From contig CAMURM010000155.1 of NCBI GenBank assembly GCA_947097535.1, positions 1 to 5,011 of the forward strand: 5,011 nucleotides of DNA, written 5' to 3'. This DNA is from an uncultured Selenomonas sp. (lineage in GTDB: Bacteria; Bacillota; Negativicutes; Selenomonadales; Selenomonadaceae). A model generated the notes under the pieces. That model was given only the letters and a program-made list of their open reading frames with translations, had not been told where the DNA came from and did not search any database. A program made the position numbers and the translations under genes. Position 1 is the stretch's first letter. The number at the start of each line of letters is the position of its first letter. Shown here one piece after another: positions 1 through 5,011 of the stretch.

Positions 1-38
1 TGACGAGGCGTGCGCGCGCCGCAAGAACCGCCGCATGA
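1..38 (+). CDS. Possible 3' end of an upstream gene (partial)
   Basis: The third forward frame is open from the window edge to a TGA at 36-38 and would encode a tail ending TRRARAARTAA. This stop overlaps the ATG of the next gene as ATGA (35-38), a common sign of translational coupling inside an operon. Arg/Ala-rich tails are frequent at the cytoplasmic C-termini of membrane proteins, so a membrane glycosyltransferase is conceivable, but nothing here identifies the product. Only about 11 codons are visible, and an open run of that length is unremarkable in GC-rich DNA. An alternative is that an upstream gene ends at the TGA of positions 1-3 in the first frame. Confidence 0.3.
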   Translation, partial: TRRARAARTAA

Positions 39-1864
39 AAATGCGCGTCGCCTTGCAGATCACCTGTCTCGCCGCCGTGCTCTTCGTGCTCGCGGAGCTT
101 TTCTTCACGCTTCGGACGTACGATTCCTCGGCGGCCGCCGCGGTGAGCGCAGACGATCACGGCTTCATCGCCCTCTCCTACTTCGGCGTCGACCGAAACG
201 GCGAGACTTCGACGCTCATCGGCAAGGAAGAGCTGCGCCGCCATCTTTCGGAGCTCAAGTCGCAGGGTTATGTGACGATCTCGCAGCAGGACATCCTCGA
301 CTACTATCGAAGCGGCAAATCGCTGCCGCCGCGCGCCCTCTTCCTCATGTTCGAGGACGGGCGGCGCGACACGGCGATCTTCGCGCAGGAGATCATGGAA
401 GACTTGAACTTCAAGGCGACGATGATGACGTATCCCGAGAAGTTCGCCAAGGAGGACACGAAGTTCCTGCGGCCGAAGGATCTTCACGAGCTTGAAAACT
501 CGACCTTCTGGGAGATGGGCTCGAACGGCTACCGCCTCGCCTACATCAACGTCTTCGACCGCTACGGCGACTTCCTCGGCGAGCTCGACCCGCTGCGTTT
601 CGATGAAGTGCGCAGCTACCTCGACCGCCATTACAACCACTACCTGATGGACTACATCCGCGACAAGGACGGCGTGCCGACGGAGAGCGAGCGCCAGATG
701 GAGCGGCGCATTGCCTACGACTACACGCGCCTGCGCGACATCTACGAAATGGAGCTCGGACATGTGCCGCAGGCGCATGTGCTCATGCACGCGAACACGG
801 GCAGATTCGGCAATGCGCCGCGCGTCAGCGCCGTCAACGAACGCGAGATCCGCGCGACCTTCCCGATGAATTTCAACCGCGAGGGCTTCGTGCTCAACAA
901 GCGCACGAGCAGCCTCTACGATCTCACGCGCATGCAGCCGCAGCCCTACTGGTCGATCAACCACCTCCTCATGCGCATCAACTACGATACGGACGCAGGG
1001 CTCTCCTTCGTCGACGGACGCGAGGAAGGGCGAAAAGCCTGGGAGCTCAAAGAGGGCGCGCTCGAATGCCGCGAGGAGACGCTGATCTTGACGACGCTGC
1101 CCGAGGGTAAAGCGGTCGCGCGCCTCACCGACATCGAAGAGCTGCAGAATCTCCGCCTGGAGGTCGAGCTCGAAGGCAACGCCTTCGGCTCGCAGCAGAT
1201 CTTCCTGCGAAGCTCCGCCGACCTTGCCGACGCCGTCGGCGTCGTGCTCGTCAACGACCACCTCGTCGTCGAGGAGATACGCGGCGGCGAAAAGCGCGAG
1301 CTTTACCGCGAGAAGCTGCCTGTGATCCTCGGCGAGAAGATCCTTTCCGTCGAGGAAGCGCACAAGGAAGCCAAGGTGGCCGAGAACGAAGCCTTCGCGC
1401 GCTATGCGCCGTCGCCCGCCGCCGCCAACGAATATATGGGACGCGCGAACGACATGCGCGAGCGCTACGCCGCTACGGTCGACGACGGCGCCGCCCCTTA
1501 CGAAGGGCGCGAGAGCTTCCATCGGCGCGGCAAGTGCAAGCTCACGATCCATCTCTCAGGCGACAGCTTGAGCGTCGAGGTCGACGGACACATGGGCCCC
1601 GATGGTCTCCCGCTGAGCCGCACGGAGCGAGGCGCCATCTTCCTCGGCTCCTCGTGGCAGGGTGAGGCATGGAGCCAGAGGAACCTTGCCGACGACGTTT
1701 ACGACGGCGTATTCAAGAAGGTGCGCGTGCTGACGGAAACGGGACGCGAGGACGACGAGGAGCGCCTCCTTTACACGAGCGAGTACAAGGGGCTCGAAAA
1801 GGCGAAGTACAGGGCAGGAGAAATCTGGGATAAAGTCCTGCGCTGGTTCCTCGAAAATGTATAA
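35..1864 (+). CDS. Membrane-anchored NodB-like protein with degenerate metal site plus C-terminal beta-sandwich
   Basis: Predicted envelope protein of 609 residues. A basic start is followed by one hydrophobic segment (about residues 5-24) with no lipobox or clear cleavage site, so it is probably anchored with its bulk outside the cytoplasm. Residues about 42-320 resemble the CE4/NodB deacetylase fold of the PgaB/IcaB type: a strand ending SYFGV where relatives have YHxV, then SQGYVTIS, LPPRALFLMFEDG and KATMMTYPEKF. The residues expected for catalysis are altered. TFDDG is MFEDG (residues 105-109), and the zinc HxxxH after the Gly-Ser turn reads GSNGYRL (162-168). A late VLMHANTG (249-256) may be the last motif. 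Residues about 335-575 look like a concanavalin/LamG-type beta-sandwich (SLSVEVDGH, GAIFLGSSW, DDVYDGVFKKVRV), interrupted by a charged helical stretch (about 433-498). The ATG at 35 is chosen for the ATGA overlap; no good ribosome site is visible, the frame is open to the window edge, and ATG at 41 is an alternative. Likely non-catalytic or with changed activity (inference). Confidence 0.85.
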   Translation: MKMRVALQITCLAAVLFVLAELFFTLRTYDSSAAAAVSADDHGFIALSYFGVDRNGETSTLIGKEELRRHLSELKSQGYVTISQQDILDYYRSGKSLPPRALFLMFEDGRRDTAIFAQEIMEDLNFKATMMTYPEKFAKEDTKFLRPKDLHELENSTFWEMGSNGYRLAYINVFDRYGDFLGELDPLRFDEVRSYLDRHYNHYLMDYIRDKDGVPTESERQMERRIAYDYTRLRDIYEMELGHVPQAHVLMHANTGRFGNAPRVSAVNEREIRATFPMNFNREGFVLNKRTSSLYDLTRMQPQPYWSINHLLMRINYDTDAGLSFVDGREEGRKAWELKEGALECREETLILTTLPEGKAVARLTDIEELQNLRLEVELEGNAFGSQQIFLRSSADLADAVGVVLVNDHLVVEEIRGGEKRELYREKLPVILGEKILSVEEAHKEAKVAENEAFARYAPSPAAANEYMGRANDMRERYAATVDDGAAPYEGRESFHRRGKCKLTIHLSGDSLSVEVDGHMGPDGLPLSRTERGAIFLGSSWQGEAWSQRNLADDVYDGVFKKVRVLTETGREDDEERLLYTSEYKGLEKAKYRAGEIWDKVLRWFLENV

Positions 1865-1876
1865 GAAGTATAAGAA
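1859..1876 (+). repeat. 9-bp tandem direct repeat carrying a doubled stop
   Basis: GTATAAGAA occurs twice back to back. The first copy contains the TAA stop of the upstream gene (1862-1864), and the second repeats an in-frame TAA at 1871-1873. The unit lies in a short A/T-rich patch (about 1852-1877) that contrasts with the GC-rich surroundings. Each copy contains TATAAG, five of six matches to a sigma-70 type -10 box, but I see no convincing -35 element at the right distance. Confidence 0.8.
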
Positions 1877-1877
1877 A

Positions 1878-1911
1878 GAGAGGGCGCGTGAGAAGGCTTG
1901 CGCGCCCTCTT
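1878..1911 (+). other. Intercistronic hairpin without U-tract
   Basis: AGAGGGCGCG (1879-1888) pairs perfectly with CGCGCCCTCT (1901-1910). The inner bases TGAG and CTTG add four pairs, two of them G-T wobbles, leaving a tetraloop AAGG at 1893-1896. G1878 and T1911 can add an outer wobble pair. The following plus-strand bases are G-rich rather than U-rich, so this is not a classical intrinsic terminator in the direction of the genes. It could set relative expression of the first and second genes by acting as an mRNA processing or 3'-end stabilising stem, or be a weak attenuator. The flanking A-rich bases read as a loose pyrimidine run on the minus strand, too irregular to call a reverse terminator. 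Confidence 0.6.
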
Positions 1912-1925
1912 GGGTGTAAGGGAGC

Positions 1926-1931
1926 AGGAGG
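1926..1931 (+). promoter_or_regulatory. Strong ribosome binding site for the GH18 lipoprotein gene
   Basis: AGGAGG is followed by seven T residues and then the ATG at 1939. The perfect Shine-Dalgarno and 7-base spacing fix this start. A GTG at 1888 in the same frame lies inside the hairpin, has no ribosome site, and would put a non-signal-like extension before an excellent lipoprotein signal. Confidence 0.9.
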
Positions 1932-1938
1932 TTTTTTT

Positions 1939-2964
1939 ATGCGATGGTTGATCGTGGCGCTGTTTCTTGCCGCAGGCGTCTCTCTCGGCGGCTGCGCCCA
2001 GGCGGAGCCGTTGAAGAGCGCACCGCACGCGCGCGTAGAGCTCGCCGCGTGGCACACATGGTGGGATGCGGCGGGCGGCGAGAGCGACTACCGACTCTTG
2101 CGCGAGAAGCTCGCGAAGGTCGTGCTCTTCGCCGTCTGCTACGACGAGAAGGATGCGCTCTATATTCCAAAAGAGGTGCAGTCCCTCGCGCACGCCTACA
2201 GCATACGCAAACCCGAGCGCTACCTGAGCTTCACGAACGACATCGTGGGGGAAAAGCGTGTGGAAAAGGACAGGGAGCTGCTGCGCCGCCTCCTCGCGAC
2301 GGACGAGGGGCTGGAAAAGGAAGCGCAGGCGATGGTCGCGCTTGCTGAAAAATTCGGCATGGCGGGCGTCGAACTCGACTACGAGAACTTCCGCAAGGAC
2401 GAGGAGCTCACGGCGCGCTACCTCGCCTTCACGAAGCGGCTTGCCGCCGTCACGAAGGAGCGCGGCCTGAAGCTGCGCATCGTCTTGGAGCCGGGCATGG
2501 CGTTTGACGCGGGCTTCCCCGAGGACGCCGAGTACGTCGTGATGTTTTACAACCTCTACGGAAAGCACAGCGGCCCGGGCGCGAAGGCGGATCGCGCCTT
2601 CATCGAGAAGACGCTGGCGAAGATGGCAGCCCTGCCGGGCAAAAAGGCGGCGGCGTTCGCGACGGGCGGCTGCCTGTGGCAGGACTATGGCTTCTTCGGC
2701 TTGAAGAAGGGCAAAGTCCGCTTCCTTACGGAGGCGGAAGCGAAGGCTCTGGCGAAGAAACACGGCAAGGAGCCCGAGCGTGACGCTGAGAGTGCGGCAC
2801 TGCACTTCACGTTTTCGGAAGCCGGACACGATTCGGAGGTATGGTACGCCGACGCCGAGACGCTGAACGCTTGGATCACGCTGGCGGCAGAGCACGGGAT
2901 CGAGGCGGTGAGCCTCTGGCGCTTCGGCGGCAGCGACGATCTCGCCGACGTGAGATGCGAGTAG
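1939..2964 (+). CDS. GH18-family glycoside hydrolase lipoprotein
   Basis: Predicted 341-residue envelope lipoprotein. The signal peptide ends in the lipobox LGGC with the lipidated cysteine at residue 19; the next residue is Ala, not Asp. The body looks like a compact GH18 barrel, the family of chitinases and the YaaH/SleL spore-cortex N-acetylglucosaminidases. The catalytic strand reads GVELDYENF (residues 143-151), with Glu149 as the expected acid and Asp147 as its partner. MFYNLYG (202-208) matches the family's MxYD/N strand that positions the substrate N-acetyl group. VWYADAETLN (301-310) and AVSLWRFG (323-330) match the last strands, with the conserved barrel Trp at 327. No LysM or other binding module is present. 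Known GH18 members cleave beta-1,4 GlcNAc links in chitin, peptidoglycan or glycans. A role in cutting an amino-sugar exopolysaccharide is inferred from the NodB neighbours; peptidoglycan is the main alternative substrate. Confidence 0.85.
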   Translation: MRWLIVALFLAAGVSLGGCAQAEPLKSAPHARVELAAWHTWWDAAGGESDYRLLREKLAKVVLFAVCYDEKDALYIPKEVQSLAHAYSIRKPERYLSFTNDIVGEKRVEKDRELLRRLLATDEGLEKEAQAMVALAEKFGMAGVELDYENFRKDEELTARYLAFTKRLAAVTKERGLKLRIVLEPGMAFDAGFPEDAEYVVMFYNLYGKHSGPGAKADRAFIEKTLAKMAALPGKKAAAFATGGCLWQDYGFFGLKKGKVRFLTEAEAKALAKKHGKEPERDAESAALHFTFSEAGHDSEVWYADAETLNAWITLAAEHGIEAVSLWRFGGSDDLADVRCE

Positions 2965-2967
2965 AGC

Positions 2968-2975
2968 AAAGGAGG
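2968..2975 (+). promoter_or_regulatory. Ribosome binding site for the double-NodB gene
   Basis: AAAGGAGG begins four bases after the TAG of the preceding gene and lies 10 bases before the ATG at 2986. The spacing is slightly long but the match is strong. It supports the 2986 start over the internal ATG at 3040, which would cut off the basic n-region of the signal peptide. The short gap indicates co-transcription with the GH18 gene. Confidence 0.85.
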
Positions 2976-2985
2976 AGCAGACGCT

Positions 2986-4920
2986 ATGTGCGACTTGAAA
3001 ACGAGCAGGAGAAGTGGGAAGAAAAAGGCTCTTTGCGCCATGAGCTTGCTGCTGCTCGCCCTTTGCGGCGGCACGGCGGCTGCCGCACCGGAGGCGGAGC
3101 GGGCGAGCACAGCTGCCGCCTTCGAGGCGTCGAGGCTCGCGGCGCTCGCGGCTATGGAGGGCGCGGCGCAAGCGGAAGGACAGGCAGCCGTCTTCGAGCC
3201 TGCGGAAGAGAGCCGGGAAGCCGCGCCGCCAGATCCGGCGCCCGCCGCCAGCGCCTACGCTGCGCTGCGCCGCAAGAATCACGGGCGCATTGCCGAGGCG
3301 CAGCGCTTCATCTGCAGCACGAAGCCCGCCGTCATCTTCACGTTCGGCGGTCTGTCGAAGGAAGAGCCGCTCCTGGAAATCCTCGAGGAGATGAAAGCCG
3401 AGGGCATGCGCGGCACCTTCTTCGTCACGGAGCGCGAGCTGCAGAGGAACCAGGGCAATATCGCGCACATCCGCGCCTACGGGCAGGAGCTCGGCATCGG
3501 CCTCAGACCCGAGGAAGGAGCGAGCTTCGACGACTACTGCGCGCAGATCGAGCGCATCCGCGATGAGCTCAGAAGCTATGGCGAGGAAACGAACGTCGTG
3601 CGCCAGATGTCGCGCGCGCTTTCCGAAGCCGATGAGGCGGCGATCGGCGAAGCCGTCTCGGCGATGGGCTGCATCCTCGTCGGACAGGGCTTCAACGCCG
3701 TGCAGTCGAAGCACAAGGACGCGCAGTCGGCCGAGGCGGTCATGGCCGACCTCTTCGGCCGCTGGACGACCTCGTTCAACCGCGGCGAGATCATCTACCT
3801 GCGCACGGACTACTACACGCGCTCCTCGCTCGCCGTCGAGCTTCTTCGCACACTGAAGAAAGAGAAGGTCGACAACATCGCCTACGCGCCGCGCGCCCTG
3901 CCAAAAGAGCGTGAAAGAGAGCAGGCGGCGTCGGGCTACGCTGTCGCCTCCGTCCTCGACGTCCTGAGAGATACCGACGCGCTCTATACCTACCCCGTCG
4001 ATCTCTCGTCCCTGCCCGAAGAAGTGCGCCCGCATGTTTCAGCAGAAAGACTCGCGGGCGGCGAATTTTCGAAGGAGTTCTGCAAGCGCTACATCGGTGC
4101 TCCCGAGGTCGGCGAGACGGACCGCATGCTCGGCTTTTCCCGCATAGAAATGCGCCGGGCTGACAGGACGGGTGTCGTCAAGACGGCACCCGCGAAGACC
4201 GTGTTCTTCACCTTCGACGACTGGGGCAGCGACGACTCCGTCAACCACCTGCTCGCCGTGCTGCGAAAGCACAATGTCGCGGGCAGCTTCTTCATCATCA
4301 CGAAGAACATCCACAACAATCCGAACCTCCTGCGCGCCATCGTGGCGAGCGGCAACGAGGTCGGCAGCCATACGGACACGCACACGCCGATGTGCGTGCC
4401 GGACAAGAACGGCAGGAACAAGGCGGTGCTCGACGAAGAAGCCTATGAGCTCGACGTGCGCGCCTCCTATGAGAAGCTCGCGCTGACCGTCGGCGACATG
4501 AAGCTGCCCTCGGGCAGGTATGCGCTGACGCGCATCCTGCGCCCGCCGACGCTCGCCGTGAGCCGCTCGGGCGTCGCGGCCATCTTCAAGAACGGCTTTA
4601 CCTACGTCGTCAACGGCAGCGGCAGCACGGAGGATTACAACGCCGTCTCGCTCGAATCGCTCGTCGGCATCCTGCACCGCCTGACGCACGAGGCGGACGG
4701 CTCGGTCAAGCGCGGCGCCATCCTCGTCATGCACATGAGCGCGACCGCCATGCGCACGGCGCCGGCGCTCGACATGCTGCTGACCGCCAACGACCTCCTG
4801 CCCGACGATCACCCGGGCAAATTCAAGGTCGGCCTCCTCGGCGACTATCTGACGGGCGATTACGACCAAACGATGAAGCAGGCGCCGCCCGCAGAGGAAA
4901 AGAAGATCAGTCCGTTCTAA
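2986..4920 (+). CDS. Secreted tandem NodB polysaccharide deacetylase (inactive N-terminal, active-looking C-terminal domain)
   Basis: Predicted 644-residue exported protein. The Sec signal has basic residues up to about 14, a hydrophobic core at about 15-29, and likely cleavage near TAAAA-PEAE. No lipobox fits. An Ala/Glu/Pro-rich, probably disordered stretch (about 31-100) follows. NodB domain 1 (about 114-300) keeps the scaffold (AVIFTF, RGTFFVT) but its motifs are degenerate: TFGG (119-122) for TFDD, GLRPE (172-176) for HxxxH, RQM (206-208) for RPP, and Arg273 where domain 2 has His583. NodB domain 2 (about 403-625) keeps Asp411 and Asp412 in TFDDWG, His462 and His466 in SHTDTH, RPP (519-521), and MH (582-583) in the final motif. 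CE4 enzymes use this Asp-His-His metal site to remove N- or O-acetyl groups from polysaccharides. Substrate is unknown; peptidoglycan or an amino-sugar exopolymer are both possible, with the GH18 neighbour favouring a GlcNAc polymer (inference). A charged tail ends the protein. Confidence 0.9.
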   Translation: MCDLKTSRRSGKKKALCAMSLLLLALCGGTAAAAPEAERASTAAAFEASRLAALAAMEGAAQAEGQAAVFEPAEESREAAPPDPAPAASAYAALRRKNHGRIAEAQRFICSTKPAVIFTFGGLSKEEPLLEILEEMKAEGMRGTFFVTERELQRNQGNIAHIRAYGQELGIGLRPEEGASFDDYCAQIERIRDELRSYGEETNVVRQMSRALSEADEAAIGEAVSAMGCILVGQGFNAVQSKHKDAQSAEAVMADLFGRWTTSFNRGEIIYLRTDYYTRSSLAVELLRTLKKEKVDNIAYAPRALPKEREREQAASGYAVASVLDVLRDTDALYTYPVDLSSLPEEVRPHVSAERLAGGEFSKEFCKRYIGAPEVGETDRMLGFSRIEMRRADRTGVVKTAPAKTVFFTFDDWGSDDSVNHLLAVLRKHNVAGSFFIITKNIHNNPNLLRAIVASGNEVGSHTDTHTPMCVPDKNGRNKAVLDEEAYELDVRASYEKLALTVGDMKLPSGRYALTRILRPPTLAVSRSGVAAIFKNGFTYVVNGSGSTEDYNAVSLESLVGILHRLTHEADGSVKRGAILVMHMSATAMRTAPALDMLLTANDLLPDDHPGKFKVGLLGDYLTGDYDQTMKQAPPAEEKKISPF

Positions 4921-5011
4921 TCGCAGCGTGCCTCCCGAAGCCTGCTGCGGATGGCAACGAGCCTCTCACCAGGCGATGAAAAAAGCCGCTCCCGAATCTC
5001 CTTCGGAAGCG
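4917..5011 (-). CDS. Possible 3' end of a convergent gene (partial, alternative to the terminator)
   Basis: One minus-strand frame is open from the window edge to a TAG at 4919-4917, overlapping the TAA of the last gene in a shared CTAA. Its product would include LPKEIRERLFSSPGERL and end with RLREARCD, an amphipathic, charged composition more protein-like than the other frames here. I do not recognise a family. Against it: only about 30 codons are visible, another minus-strand frame is also open across this stretch, third-position G/C is lower than in the three main genes, and a terminator-like hairpin lies inside it. Confidence 0.22.
   Translation of the reverse strand, partial: LPKEIRERLFSSPGERLVAIRSRLREARCD
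4922..4949 (+). repeat. Short inverted repeat after the last gene
   Basis: CGCAGC (4922-4927) and GCTGCG (4944-4949) are perfect inverted copies separated by 16 bases, directly after the TAA at 4918-4920. There is no U-run after it, so on its own it is not a terminator. It may be chance in GC-rich DNA. Confidence 0.3.
4979..5011. terminator. Probable intrinsic terminator, possibly bidirectional, cut by the window edge
   Basis: CGCTCCCGAA (4987-4996) pairs with TTCGGAAGCG (5002-5011) over ten positions with a single mismatch or wobble (G-T on the minus-strand RNA), around the loop TCTCC. Six A residues (4979-4984) precede the stem. On the minus-strand transcript this gives hairpin, then GC, then U6, the form of an intrinsic terminator for a convergent gene to the right. 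If the sequence beyond the window continues GC and then a T-run, it would also terminate this operon 60-90 bases after its last stop. The same bases can be read as the end of a minus-strand reading frame, so confidence is moderate. Confidence 0.55.

Noticed and set aside
10..495. Plus-strand frame overlapping the start of the first gene
   Set aside because: The product is Arg-rich nonsense, whereas the overlapping frame has a membrane segment and NodB-like motifs.
1846..1874. Sigma-70 promoter using TATAAG
   Set aside because: The -10 match is fair, but no acceptable -35 hexamer lies 16-18 bases upstream, and the TG next to the first TATAAG is not at extended -10 spacing. Kept only as a remark.
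1888..1938. GTG at 1888 as start of the GH18 gene
   Set aside because: It lies inside the hairpin without a ribosome site. The ATG at 1939 has AGGAGG at 7 bases and a proper lipoprotein signal.
3031..3072. Lipobox in the third gene around ALC (residues 25-27)
   Set aside because: The residue before the Cys is Leu rather than Gly, Ala or Ser. A normal signal peptidase I site follows at the AAAA stretch.
2841..3566. Plus-strand frame bridging the second and third genes
   Set aside because: Arg/Gly-rich shadow frame. It overlaps the GH18 C-terminal motifs and the signal peptide of the next gene, each of which is better supported.
1771..4035. A 754-codon open frame on the minus strand
   Set aside because: It lies antisense to the ends and bodies of three convincing genes. 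The product is Arg/Ala/Leu-rich low-quality sequence without recognisable motifs. Long antisense frames are common opposite GC-rich genes with biased third positions.
4039..4869. A 276-codon minus-strand open frame opposite the active NodB domain
   Set aside because: Same antisense effect; Val/Arg/Ala/Asp-rich and opposite clearly conserved CE4 motifs on the plus strand.
1..5011. CRISPR arrays, tRNA or rRNA genes, insertion sequences, attachment sites
   Set aside because: No regularly spaced repeats, cloverleaf-like segments, transposase motifs or flanking target duplications were seen; nearly all bases are inside the three genes.

Overview
The window is GC-rich bacterial DNA (high GC judged by eye, strong G/C bias at third codon positions). 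It carries three complete plus-strand genes that form a compact envelope-polysaccharide processing operon. All three products are exported or membrane-anchored, and all three belong to carbohydrate-active families. Clean AGGAGG-type ribosome sites, a lipoprotein and GC-rich coding would fit a diderm Firmicute of the Negativicutes (Selenomonas-like). That assignment is an impression from protein style, not a demonstrated placement.

Layout. Positions 1-38 may hold the last codons of an upstream gene whose TGA overlaps the first ATG in an ATGA arrangement. Gene A (35-1864) is a 609-residue membrane-anchored protein. It has a NodB/CE4-like domain whose metal-site residues are largely replaced, followed by a concanavalin-like beta-sandwich. 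A 74-base gap then holds a 9-bp tandem repeat, a 14-bp hairpin with no U-tract, and a strong ribosome site. Gene B (1939-2964) is a 341-residue lipoprotein of the GH18 (chitinase / spore-cortex YaaH-like) fold with the catalytic Asp-x-Glu kept. Gene C (2986-4920) follows 21 bases later. It is a 644-residue secreted protein with two tandem NodB domains: the first has lost the residues of every catalytic motif I could align, and the second keeps the essential ones. The last 91 bases hold a strong inverted repeat next to an A6 run, probably a terminator that may act in both directions. A convergent gene end is a competing reading.

How the parts may work together (inference). The set resembles a dispersed version of the PgaB/IcaB strategy, in which an exported amino-sugar polymer is partly de-N-acetylated and cut by a glycoside hydrolase. 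Here only the C-terminal domain of gene C looks competent for deacetylation and gene B for hydrolysis. Gene A and the N-terminal half of gene C look like non-catalytic, possibly glycan-binding or scaffolding NodB folds. The polymer and the polymerase are not visible; a synthase could lie upstream.
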